A stretch of DNA of 34,740 nt from Candidatus Kuenenia stuttgartensis (GTDB lineage Bacteria > Planctomycetota > Planctomycetia > Planctomycetales > Planctomycetaceae). The stretch covers positions 1 through 34,740 of the forward strand of contig CAMDPK010000078.1 in NCBI GenBank assembly GCA_945904015.1, in the 5' to 3' direction. The position numbers and the translations under genes are program-made. Position 1 is the stretch's first letter. The number at the start of each line of letters is the position of its first letter. Shown piece after piece: positions 1-7,128 of this stretch. A model generated the notes under the pieces. That model searched no databases. It saw only the letters and a list, made by a program, of their open reading frames with translations, and was not told the origin of the DNA.

Positions 1-99
1 ATCCATCCCGATCCACAACGCGCCGACGCTCAGACGCGACAACACGCCCTCCACCTCGACATTCTTGACCAACACGCCGCGATACGCTCTCTTAGACAT
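1..99 (-). CDS. 5' part of an unrecognised gene, cut by the window edge
   Basis: An open frame on the minus strand starts with ATG at 99-97 and runs off the left edge, giving 33 residues that begin MSKRAYRGVLVKNVEVEG. The start is well supported by a perfect AGGAGG ribosome binding site at 108-113, eight bases upstream. The visible part is basic at the start and then contains several Val/Gly-rich short segments. It shows no motif I recognise. The remainder lies outside the window, so neither length nor function can be given. It points away from the glycosylase gene's 3' end with about 230 bases between, which hold a 19-bp inverted repeat. Confidence 0.6.
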   Translation of the reverse strand, partial: MSKRAYRGVLVKNVEVEGVLSRLSVGALWIGMD

Positions 100-107
100 G
101 GGGATGA

Positions 108-113
108 CCTCCT
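108..113 (-). promoter_or_regulatory. Shine-Dalgarno of the left-edge gene
   Basis: The minus strand reads AGGAGG here, eight bases before the ATG at 99. It is the main evidence that the truncated left-edge frame is a real gene. Confidence 0.65.
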
Positions 114-225
114 GCGAGTCTCATGGGTTTTCCAAAACTCTCTGCCTCACCTTCGAGGCATCCCCATCTTTTTCCCCTCCCGCCTCCTCAAGGGGGAGCC
201 ACGCCTCTTTTCGTCCTATCGCCAA

Positions 226-309
226 CTCCGCGTGACGAGCCTTCTCATTCAGAGTACGAACAGTGTTGAAATATTCGATGCCACATTCTGGAAGGCTCGT
301 CACGCGGAG
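226..309. repeat. 19-bp inverted repeat between genes
   Basis: The arms 226-244 and 291-309 are perfect reverse complements (core CGCGTGACGAGCCTTC), separated by 46 bases. It lies between the left-edge gene and the 3' end of the glycosylase gene, so it could act as a transcript-end hairpin for the latter. No U-run follows the stem, so a terminator role is only possible. Confidence 0.75.
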
Positions 310-333
310 CGGTGACGGCTACGTTCGCACACT

Positions 334-1215
334 TCACGCCGGCACCGGCAGCCCAGCCTGTTTGAGGAACAGCTTCATGTCTTCCCAGACGTCTTTCTTC
401 GCGGCCGGGTTGCGCAGCAAATACGACGGGTGATAGGTGCAGAACACGGTCGCTCGGCCGTGTTGGAAGGTGCGGCCGCGAAGTCGGCCGATACTTTCCT
501 CGGTGCCCATCAAGTTTTGAGCGGCGGTTGCGCCCCAGCAGACGATGAAGTCGGGGTCGATGATGGCGATTTGCCCGTCGAGGTACTCGCGGCAGTTCGC
601 GGCTTCTTCAGGCAGCGGTTTGCGGTTGCCGGGTGGCCGGCAGCGCAGGATGTTGCAGATGTAGATGTCCTCGCGCTTCAGTCCGCAAGCAGTGATGATC
701 TTGTTGAGCAACTGACCGGCCGCGCCGACAAACGGCTCACCTTGGGCATCTTCATCTGCTCCGGGAGCTTCGCCGATGAACAGAAACCGAGCCTCCGGAT
801 TGCCGACGCCAAAGACCGTTTGTGTCCGCGCACTCGCCAATTCTTGGCAGCGTGTGCAAGCCGCGACTCGCTGCCGCAATTGATTCAGCCGCCACTCGCG
901 GTCGTCGCGCGACCCGGCCGCATGCGGACTGGGCGGCAACGGTTCGGACACGACGGGCAGAGCGTGAGTCGTCGAAGCCGCCGGAGCGGTCGTCGGTCGC
1001 GAAGTGGTTCGAGACGCTGGCGGTGAAGTCGTGCGTGAGAACGAATTGCTGCTGGGCGGAGTTCGCGTCGTGGCCGGCTTCGCCGAAGCGGACGCGGGGC
1101 TGGCCGCAGAGCGTTTGCGTGGCGGCATAGGGAGGTGACTCAAGCCTGCGCGCCGCCAGCCTTCCAACTCTTGCCGCAGCGCGCGGTCGATCGCGAATGA
1201 GGAATCTTCGGCCAT
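334..1215 (-). CDS. Uracil-DNA glycosylase, family 4 type (4Fe-4S)
   Basis: This enzyme removes uracil from DNA at the start of base excision repair. Residues from about 105 to 293 form the glycosylase domain. The family's first active-site motif is GEAPGADEDAQGEPFVG (148-164) and the second is HPSYLLR (262-268). Four cysteines, C120, C123 (CTRC), C192 (in RCRPPGNR) and C208, are placed as the iron-sulfur ligands of family 4 enzymes. The first 30 residues are conserved-looking, but about 35-100 is a Pro/Ser/Thr/Ala-rich linker that makes the protein (293 aa) longer than the usual 200-230 aa. No strong ribosome binding site precedes the ATG at 1215. Only the linker is odd. Confidence 0.9.
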   Translation of the reverse strand: MAEDSSFAIDRALRQELEGWRRAGLSHLPMPPRKRSAASPASASAKPATTRTPPSSNSFSRTTSPPASRTTSRPTTAPAASTTHALPVVSEPLPPSPHAAGSRDDREWRLNQLRQRVAACTRCQELASARTQTVFGVGNPEARFLFIGEAPGADEDAQGEPFVGAAGQLLNKIITACGLKREDIYICNILRCRPPGNRKPLPEEAANCREYLDGQIAIIDPDFIVCWGATAAQNLMGTEESIGRLRGRTFQHGRATVFCTYHPSYLLRNPAAKKDVWEDMKLFLKQAGLPVPA

Positions 1216-1257
1216 CGGAAATCTCAGACCGGATCAAAAAGATTGACAAGCACAAAA

Positions 1258-1295
1258 GTCGGCGAGCGGAGGTCAAGCACTCTCCGCTCGCCGAT
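1258..1295 (-). terminator. Hairpin terminator after the FKBP gene
   Basis: The arms 1260-1270 and 1283-1293 (CGGCGAGCGGA and its complement) form an 11-bp GC-rich stem with a 12-base loop, about 24 bases past the FKBP stop on the minus strand. It extends by an A-T pair and then meets a short T-run (CTTTTG). The same arm sequence recurs in a palindrome inside the BatA-like gene at 16392-16478, so this may be a dispersed element used as a terminator. Confidence 0.55.
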
Positions 1296-1316
1296 GCGTT
1301 GCAAGAATCGTCTCGT

Positions 1317-2087
1317 TTACTCGACGATTTCAATCAGCTCCAAGTCGAAGATCAAAACGGCATGCGGACCAATCGTGGGGGGCGAACCACGTTCTCCGTA
1401 GGCCAGCTCGGATGGCAGGTAAACCGTCCACTTGTCGCCCGGCTTCATCTTCACGAGCGATTCTTTGAAGCCTTTGATGACTCCGTTGAGCGGGAACTCG
1501 GCGGGCTTGTCGCGCTTGGTGGGTGCGTCGCCCATGTAAGAACCGTCGAAGACTTTCCCGTCGGTCAACTTGCCTTTGTAGTGGACCTTCACCGTGTCCG
1601 TTGGTTTCGGAAAGGCTCCCTTGCCAGACGCCAGCACCTTGTACTGCACACCACTCGTCAACGTCTTGATGCCCTCTTTCTCCTTGTTGGCGGCGAGGAA
1701 ATCCTCACCCACCTTCACCATCGCGCTCCGCTGCAACGGCGCGTAGGCTTCGAATGCCTTTTTGATTTCCTCGTCGGTGAACTCGGGATCCTTCCCTTGC
1801 ATCGCGTCTTCAAACCCTTTGATGACCCGTTTTGGATCGAGGTCAAAGCCACTCCGCTTCATACGCCCGATCTGCATTCCCCCCGCATAGCTGATCACAT
1901 CAAGGAGTTCTTTCTTGTTGACCAGTTTCTTGCCCAGTGCATTCGGGTCGGCTTCCAATTCCAGTCCCGTATCATCCGTCGCCTTCTTGGCCTTTGGTTG
2001 AGCCTTAGTTTTCGGTTTATCGTCGTCCTGAGCAATCGCGAAACCCACCACGGCCACCAAACTCAGCATCACCAACCACTGCCGCAT
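1317..2087 (-). CDS. Secreted FKBP-type peptidyl-prolyl isomerase (Mip/FkpA-like)
   Basis: The protein catalyses cis-trans isomerisation of prolyl bonds and probably helps fold exported proteins. A signal peptide covers about residues 1-19 (cleavage near AIA-QDD), followed by a Lys/Asp-rich linker. Residues 55-145 are a helical region like the dimerisation domain of Mip and FkpA. The FKBP domain covers 146-256 with VHYKG (168-172), GKVFDGS (177-183), FPLNGVIKGF (198-207), Y230 and the C-terminal IFDLEL strand. Length (256 aa) fits the family. AAGG lies about eight bases before the ATG. It is a single gene, divergent from the dehydrogenase gene at 2424. Confidence 0.93.
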   Translation of the reverse strand: MRQWLVMLSLVAVVGFAIAQDDDKPKTKAQPKAKKATDDTGLELEADPNALGKKLVNKKELLDVISYAGGMQIGRMKRSGFDLDPKRVIKGFEDAMQGKDPEFTDEEIKKAFEAYAPLQRSAMVKVGEDFLAANKEKEGIKTLTSGVQYKVLASGKGAFPKPTDTVKVHYKGKLTDGKVFDGSYMGDAPTKRDKPAEFPLNGVIKGFKESLVKMKPGDKWTVYLPSELAYGERGSPPTIGPHAVLIFDLELIEIVE

Positions 2088-2131
2088 GATCGCACCTTTT
2101 CTGTTTCAGTTGAGGGAAAAATCGAAACGGT

Positions 2132-2142
2132 GGAAGTCTAAC
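2132..2142 (-). promoter_or_regulatory. Possible -10 promoter element of the FKBP gene
   Basis: The minus strand reads GTTAGACTTCC about 45 bases upstream of the ATG. TAGACT fits the TAnnnT form of a housekeeping -10 box, with TTGGGT about 18 bases further upstream. The identical 11-mer lies 63 bases upstream of the transglutaminase gene (5900-5910), which is why I list it. Confidence 0.3.
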
Positions 2143-2423
2143 AGCCGGAGAGGACATCACCCAACCCTTCGGATGTCCTCGCGAGCGAGCGGTTTTAATA
2201 TTTTCTCGCCGGGAAATTCCTGGCGACGAATTCCAATCGAATGAACTCCCGATCCAAAGTCGACCTGCGGGTGATGATTCGGCGTCCTCGGAATTCCACT
2301 CGGAATTCGAACATCGCCTGAATTCGCCCAATGATCCAAGGTCTGTAGCCTGGAGATCATTCCCTGCTCCAGATATAGACTTCCATTGTGACTATTCCCG
2401 TTCATCTGACGACGGAGACGATC
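2143..2423. other. Divergent intergenic region with clustered GAATTC sites
   Basis: This is the upstream region of the FKBP gene (minus) and the dehydrogenase gene (plus). It holds four GAATTC hexamers in under 100 bases (2228, 2291, 2303, 2320). A 10-bp direct repeat CTCGGAATTC lies at 2287-2296 and 2299-2308. A small hairpin (AATGATC 2330-2336 with GATCATT 2355-2361) would lie in the dehydrogenase leader. The direct repeat could be an operator, but there is no supporting evidence beyond its form. Confidence 0.35.
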
Positions 2424-4661
2424 ATGCGCTGGCAATGCACTCGGCGGACGGTTTTTGTGGTCTTGATTCTGCTCATGAGTGGCTCGCTAACGGAAGCCGC
2501 GGAACGAGCGTTGTGGACAACCTCCAAAGTGATTGGCTCGGCCGAGCCACCTGATCCGTATCGGTTGGAGTTGGCGTATCCGAAGCTCAAGTTGTTCGAG
2601 CCATTGTCAGCGGCGTTGATCCCAGGTTCGAAGCGGCTGCTGGTGGCCGAGCGACCGGGGAAGGTCTGGGTGCTCGATGCGTCGAGCAAGGAACCGCAGC
2701 CGCAATTGGTCGTCGATTTGAAGCGAACGGTTTACGGCATCGTCGCGCATCCGCAGTTCGAGAAGAACGGATTCGTCTTCGTCACGAGCGTGGCCGATCC
2801 CATGAACTCTTCTGCGAACGGCAGCCGATTGACACGGATCACTGTCTCGCGCGGCGAGACGCTCACGGCAGATGCAGCGAGTGAAAAACTGATCCTCGAA
2901 TGGCCCTCCGGCGGCCACAACGGCGGATGCGTGCGGTTCGGATTGGACGGAATGCTGTATCTCGTGACGGGCGACGGCAGCGGCATCGCGGACTCACTTC
3001 AGACCGGACAAGACCTGAGCGACTTGCTCGGCGCGATTCTGCGATTGGATGTCGACCATCCTTCCAGCGATCAGGCCTACGGCATCCCGAAGGACAATCC
3101 GTTCGTCGGCGATGCGAAAGCTCGCGGCGAAATTTGGTCGTTTGGGCATCGGCAAGTGTGGAAGTTTTCCTTCGACGCGCCGACCGGTCAGATGTGGGGC
3201 GGCGAAGTCGGACAAGACTTGTGGGAGATGGTCTACCTCATCCAGCGCGGCGGCAACTATGGCTGGAGTGTTCGCGAAGGGGCACATCCTTTCCGACCGG
3301 AGCGACCGAAAGGTCCGGCTGAGTTCGTCGCGCCGATCGTGGAACATCCGCATTCGGATTTTCGTTCGATCACCGGCGGTTGGGTCTATCGCGGCAAGCG
3401 CTTGCCGGAACTCGTTGGAGCGTACATCTACGGCGACTACGACACCGGCAAGGTCTGGATGCTGCGCTACGACGCCAAAGCCAAGAGGGTCACCGAACAT
3501 CGCGAACTGTGCGACACGCAGGTCCGCATTGTCGAAATCATTACCGACGTGGATGGCGAGATTTTGTTCGTGGACTTTGCCGGCGGCGGACTGCATCGGC
3601 TCGTTCCGGTTCCGCCGACCACTCAGCCGAAGCCCCCGTTTCCGCGAAAGCTCAGCGAGACCGGGCTGTTCGCGAACGTCAAAAATTACAAGCCCGCGTC
3701 CGGAGTGATCCCGTATGACGTGGTCGCTCCGCTGTGGTCCGACGGCGCGATCAAAGATCGGTTCATGGCCGTGCCCGGCGATCACAAGATCGAGTTCGAT
3801 GCGGTGACGTATCCTGCGGAAGCTCCGGGCAACATGCCCGGTTGGCGATTCCCCGATGGGACGGTGTTCGTGAAGACGTTCTCGCTCGAAACCGAAACGG
3901 GCAATCCGAAAAGCGTGCGGCGATTGGAGACTCGGCTGCTGCACCACATCAAGATGCCCGGCAACGACGACGAGTACGGTGCTCAAGTTTGGAACGGCTA
4001 CACCTACGTCTGGAACGATGAGCAAACCGACGCCGAGTTGTTGGACGCGAAGGGCTTGGACCGTGTTTTCAAGATCAAGGACAAGTTGGCACCGAACGGT
4101 GTCCGTGAGCAGAAGTGGCACTTCCCCAGCCGAGCGGAATGCGCGCTGTGCCATACGATGGCGGCAAAGTATGTGCTCGGCGCGACGACCGAACAGTTGA
4201 ATCGCAACTTTGATTTTGGCGACGGCAAGCCGAAGAACCAGTTGAAGCACTTCGACGAACTCGGCTACTTCACGAAGCCGATGCCCTCGAACGCGAAGGG
4301 ACTGGGGAAGGTGCTCGTCGATTACCACGACTCGAAACAAACGCTTGATGCCCGCGCGAGGTCGTACTTGCATGCAAACTGCTCGCACTGCCACCGCAAG
4401 TGGGGTGGCGGAAATGCGGAGTTCATTCTGCTGGCATCACTGCCGCTCGCGGAAACCGGCACTGTCGGCGTGCGTCCGGGGCAAGGCTTGTTCGAACTGA
4501 CCGATCCCAAAGTCCTCGTCCCCGGCGATCCGGCTCGGTCGATGGTTTTGCATCGCATGAAAAAGATCGGCCTCGGTCGGATGCCGCATATTGCGTCGAA
4601 TTCCGTCGATGCTGAGGCCGTCGAACTCATCGAACGCTGGATTCGCGAATTGCCGAAGTAG
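2424..4661 (+). CDS. Secreted glucose/sorbosone dehydrogenase fused to a c-type haem domain
   Basis: The N-terminal half is a six-bladed propeller of the PQQ-dependent glucose/sorbosone dehydrogenase type, recognisable by GGHNGGCVRFG, the HRQVWKFSFD segment and GEVGQDLWEM. The C-terminal half carries two CXXCH haem-binding motifs, CALCH (573-577) and CSHCH (653-657). It resembles the SO2930-type diheme cytochrome family often fused to or beside such dehydrogenases. It probably oxidises a sugar or alcohol outside the cytoplasm and passes electrons to the respiratory chain. I chose the ATG at 2424 rather than 2388 because GGAG lies six bases before it and a clear signal peptide follows (MRWQCTRRTVFVVLILLMSG). 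The protein is 745 aa. Confidence 0.88.
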   Translation: MRWQCTRRTVFVVLILLMSGSLTEAAERALWTTSKVIGSAEPPDPYRLELAYPKLKLFEPLSAALIPGSKRLLVAERPGKVWVLDASSKEPQPQLVVDLKRTVYGIVAHPQFEKNGFVFVTSVADPMNSSANGSRLTRITVSRGETLTADAASEKLILEWPSGGHNGGCVRFGLDGMLYLVTGDGSGIADSLQTGQDLSDLLGAILRLDVDHPSSDQAYGIPKDNPFVGDAKARGEIWSFGHRQVWKFSFDAPTGQMWGGEVGQDLWEMVYLIQRGGNYGWSVREGAHPFRPERPKGPAEFVAPIVEHPHSDFRSITGGWVYRGKRLPELVGAYIYGDYDTGKVWMLRYDAKAKRVTEHRELCDTQVRIVEIITDVDGEILFVDFAGGGLHRLVPVPPTTQPKPPFPRKLSETGLFANVKNYKPASGVIPYDVVAPLWSDGAIKDRFMAVPGDHKIEFDAVTYPAEAPGNMPGWRFPDGTVFVKTFSLETETGNPKSVRRLETRLLHHIKMPGNDDEYGAQVWNGYTYVWNDEQTDAELLDAKGLDRVFKIKDKLAPNGVREQKWHFPSRAECALCHTMAAKYVLGATTEQLNRNFDFGDGKPKNQLKHFDELGYFTKPMPSNAKGLGKVLVDYHDSKQTLDARARSYLHANCSHCHRKWGGGNAEFILLASLPLAETGTVGVRPGQGLFELTDPKVLVPGDPARSMVLHRMKKIGLGRMPHIASNSVDAEAVELIERWIRELPK

Positions 4662-4725
4662 GGTGCGGTCGAGTCATCGAGACCCACCAGTGTCGATGGG
4701 TCTCGATGACTCGACTCATCCTACG
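4658..4725 (+). terminator. Long palindromic hairpin after the dehydrogenase gene
   Basis: The arms 4668-4686 and 4697-4715 are a perfect 19-bp inverted repeat around a 10-base loop. The flanks GTAGGGTG and CATCCTAC extend the stem with wobble pairs. The dehydrogenase stop codon TAG is part of the outer stem. It lies between convergent genes, so it may end transcription from both sides, although there is no U-run. The arm wording (GTCGAGTCATCGAGACCCA) looks like a dispersed repeat. Confidence 0.65.
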
Positions 4726-4733
4726 GATCAAAA

Positions 4734-5837
4734 TCACGCCTGATCCTTGAACGCGATTTGCAGTTCGATGTTTTCCTTCGGCAGCACCTTTCCACCGACT
4801 TCGATGTGCGGGTAGACGAAGAAATTCAGCGGTTGGCTAGCGGACTTCGGGACCAGCGAGATGTCTCGCCCGACTGTGAACGTCACCCGATCCGGTGTCA
4901 GGCCACCGAAGTAGTAGTCTTTCATCAGCGGGTTCTTGTCGGCTTCCGAGATATCGACCGGCACCCAGCCGCGCTCGTCCGCGTAGAACCATGCCCAGCA
5001 GTGATAGCCGGCAATCGGTCCTTCGGGCTTGTCGGTCGGGATCGAGAAGCCGATCTCGAACCGCGCGGGCAGTCCCTGTGACCGAGCCAGTGAGATGAAC
5101 AAGCTGTGGAAATCGGTGCAATTGCCGTAGCGGCTGTCGCAGACCCAATTCGTGTCGCCGCGTCCCCAACCGGTGCCGTCTTTTTTGTACGCGACGTGAT
5201 TGTCGACGATGTCGTAAAGTTGCCGCGCGCAGGCGAACTTGTCCTGCATCAACTCGATCATGTCGAGCAGTTTGAGCGACTTGCCAGTCGTCGGGACCAT
5301 CGTGTCCGCGCGCAAGAAAAACCGACGCCTGGCGTCGTCCAATTGTTCAGCGGCTGGATCAACAGGCCGTGACAGCCCGCGCTGCACTTCGCGGCGAGTG
5401 ATTTCGTACGGGATATCGACGCTGAACTCGCCGCTCTCTGGGATCTTGGTCTCGAAGAAGAGGATGCGATTCCCAAATTGCTCGTCTGCATTTTCGGAGA
5501 TCTCGCCGGGAGCGATCACGTCCAACCGTTTGACGCTTTGCTCATCGCTGGAGGCCGCCGACGGCAGCCAGACACGGACGACAGAGTCCGCAGCATCCTC
5601 GGCGGGCTTCAGGTCTTTGACTTTGAAGCGGTAATGAAACGTGAAGCTCCGCGACTTGAGCGGCGATGCGGAGTCCGCCGTCTCGTCATTCTTCGAGATC
5701 GTCGCCGCCGATTCCTCGTTGGCCGCAGTCACCGCGGGACCGGCGGTGGGAAATTTCATCGGCGGCTCCGCAGAACCTCCACAACCCAAAACAAAACCGG
5801 TGCAGACCAAACTGGTCGCCAAAGAGGATGTCTTCAT
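4734..5837 (-). CDS. Transglutaminase-like lipoprotein
   Basis: The protein belongs to the transglutaminase-like superfamily of papain-fold proteins, which includes peptidases and transferases. The catalytic triad is visible as C240 in GNCTDFHSLF, H279 in GYHCWAWFY and D295 in VPVDISE. The N-terminus is a lipoprotein signal with lipobox VLGC (C19), so the mature protein is probably anchored to a membrane. A further in-frame start at 5984 exists, but I chose the ATG at 5837 because the lipobox then falls in the right place and GGAG lies about 11 bases upstream. Residues 45-180 probably form an immunoglobulin-like domain. The substrate cannot be told. It stands alone between two palindromes. 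Confidence 0.85.
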   Translation of the reverse strand: MKTSSLATSLVCTGFVLGCGGSAEPPMKFPTAGPAVTAANEESAATISKNDETADSASPLKSRSFTFHYRFKVKDLKPAEDAADSVVRVWLPSAASSDEQSVKRLDVIAPGEISENADEQFGNRILFFETKIPESGEFSVDIPYEITRREVQRGLSRPVDPAAEQLDDARRRFFLRADTMVPTTGKSLKLLDMIELMQDKFACARQLYDIVDNHVAYKKDGTGWGRGDTNWVCDSRYGNCTDFHSLFISLARSQGLPARFEIGFSIPTDKPEGPIAGYHCWAWFYADERGWVPVDISEADKNPLMKDYYFGGLTPDRVTFTVGRDISLVPKSASQPLNFFVYPHIEVGGKVLPKENIELQIAFKDQA

Positions 5838-5899
5838 GAGGTCAGCATCTCCAGATTCCTTGTGTTGAAGTTCAAAGTGGCCCCTTTGGCCGACGCGGC

Positions 5900-5910
5900 G
5901 GAAGTCTAAC
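5900..5910 (-). promoter_or_regulatory. Possible -10 promoter element of the transglutaminase gene
   Basis: The minus strand reads GTTAGACTTCC, the same 11-mer as upstream of the FKBP gene, 63 bases before this gene's ATG. TAGACT fits a -10 box. I cannot see a convincing -35 element. Confidence 0.3.
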
Positions 5911-6014
5911 GGCACGAATTTGAACCTTGCCATGAACACGACCAACGAACCGAACGCACGATCATTTCCTTTTCGTCGATCCACTCGAACGTGCCCAACA
6001 GACAGGTGAAAAAG

Positions 6015-6078
6015 CGTGGGATAGGCTTCCAGCCTGTCGCTTTCTCCGGAAATTCACAGGCTGGAAGCCTATGCCACG
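6015..6078. repeat. Palindrome downstream of epmA
   Basis: The arms 6021-6037 and 6056-6072 are perfect complements over 17 bases. After one mismatch they continue for five more pairs, so the stem runs from 6015 to 6078 with an 18-base loop. It lies about 40 bases past the epmA stop and upstream of the transglutaminase gene on the same strand, so it may separate the two transcripts. Confidence 0.8.
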
Positions 6079-6120
6079 AAGCCTCTGCCACGGAGTTCTT
6101 CAACAGGCTCCCAACCCCCG

Positions 6121-7113
6121 TCAGGCGATCTCAAACGGAAACGGAATGACCTGTCGGACGGAATCGTGTCCGAGGCTGAGCATCAGCAGCCGGTCGAATC
6201 CCAACGCGACGCCGGAACATGACGGCAAGCCGCTTTCCATCGCGGCCAGCAAGCGGACGGGTTCCGGGATGTGCCTCTCGCTGGCACTCGCGTCGTGCCG
6301 GATGCGAGCACGCAACGCGGCGGCGTCCGTGAGCTCGTGGTAGCCGTTGCAGAGTTCAATGCTGTGAACGTACAGCTCGAAGCGTTCCGCGACAGCGGTC
6401 TGTCCCTCACCTCGCACGCGAGCCAGTGCGGCTTGCGAAGCGGGATAGTCGAAGACGAATGTCGGCCGATCGTGACCGAGGTGCGGCTCGACACGCTCCG
6501 CCAGCAAAAGATTCAGCCAGCCATCGCGATCCTCCGGCAGCAGGCTTTCGGGAGCACTGACTCCCAGTCGCCGAGCCAGCGCCACGATCTCGTGAGTTGG
6601 CCGCGAGAGAACTTTTGAACCGGCATGACGCTCGAATGCTTGGTCGTAGGTCAGGCGTTCAAAGTGGGGAGTGGGGAGTGGGGAGTGGGGAGTGGTTGCG
6701 AGCCGCTCGACTTCACTCGTGAATGCCGTGACGAACTTCTCGACGAAGTCCATTTGCTCGTAGTGTGTGTCGCCGACGCGATACCACTCCAGCATCGTGA
6801 ACTCGGGGTTGTGCAGCCGGCCGAGTTCTCCGTGCCGAAAGACTTTTCCGAGCTGATAGATCGACTCCGATCCAGCCGCCAGCAGCCGCTTCATTGCGAA
6901 TTCGGGAGACGTTTGCAGGAACAGCCGCTCGCTCGCCGACCACGGCACGACGAACGGTTCGATGTTGGGATCGATCACACGTTCGTGCGAGAGGATCGGC
7001 GTATCGACTTCCCAGTAACCCGACTCATCAAAGAATTGACGAGTGAACGCCAGCAGCTTGGCGCGAAGTCGCAGAACGTCGAGTGTCGCGGAGGGGCGGA
7101 AGTCATCGGGCAC
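6121..7113 (-). CDS. epmA: Elongation factor P lysyltransferase, EpmA/GenX-like
   Basis: EpmA is a class II lysyl-tRNA synthetase-like enzyme without the anticodon-binding domain. It attaches (R)-beta-lysine or lysine to a lysine of elongation factor P, which helps ribosomes through polyproline stretches. The core signatures are FRHGELGRLHNPEFTMLEWY (motif 2 region, 92-111) and GVALGFDRLLML near the C-terminus (motif 3). The 330 aa length fits EpmA, not LysS. The start is GTG at 7113, 15 bases after the purD stop. The ribosome binding site is weak, so translation may be coupled to purD. About residues 140-150 (TPHSPLPTPH) are encoded by a 7-bp tandem repeat and look like a recent insertion in a loop. 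No efp gene is visible in the window. Confidence 0.88.
   Translation of the reverse strand: MPDDFRPSATLDVLRLRAKLLAFTRQFFDESGYWEVDTPILSHERVIDPNIEPFVVPWSASERLFLQTSPEFAMKRLLAAGSESIYQLGKVFRHGELGRLHNPEFTMLEWYRVGDTHYEQMDFVEKFVTAFTSEVERLATTPHSPLPTPHFERLTYDQAFERHAGSKVLSRPTHEIVALARRLGVSAPESLLPEDRDGWLNLLLAERVEPHLGHDRPTFVFDYPASQAALARVRGEGQTAVAERFELYVHSIELCNGYHELTDAAALRARIRHDASASERHIPEPVRLLAAMESGLPSCSGVALGFDRLLMLSLGHDSVRQVIPFPFEIA
6664..6695. repeat. 7-bp tandem repeat inside epmA
   Basis: The plus strand carries GTGGGGA four times in a row (6664-6691) followed by a partial unit GTGG. The unit length is not a multiple of three, so a gain or loss of one or two copies would shift the epmA frame, while three copies would keep it. 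Confidence 0.9.
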
Positions 7114-7128
7114 GGCGTGAATCCGATC

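Noticed and set aside
121..303. 60-residue minus-strand open frame between the left-edge gene and the glycosylase gene
   Set aside because: It begins with GTG without a ribosome binding site, its start lies in the right arm of an inverted repeat, and the peptide shows no domain. It could be a remnant, but nothing supports translation.
2994..4394. 466-codon minus-strand open frame opposite the dehydrogenase gene
   Set aside because: It mirrors the codon structure of the real gene and has no recognisable motif or ribosome binding site.
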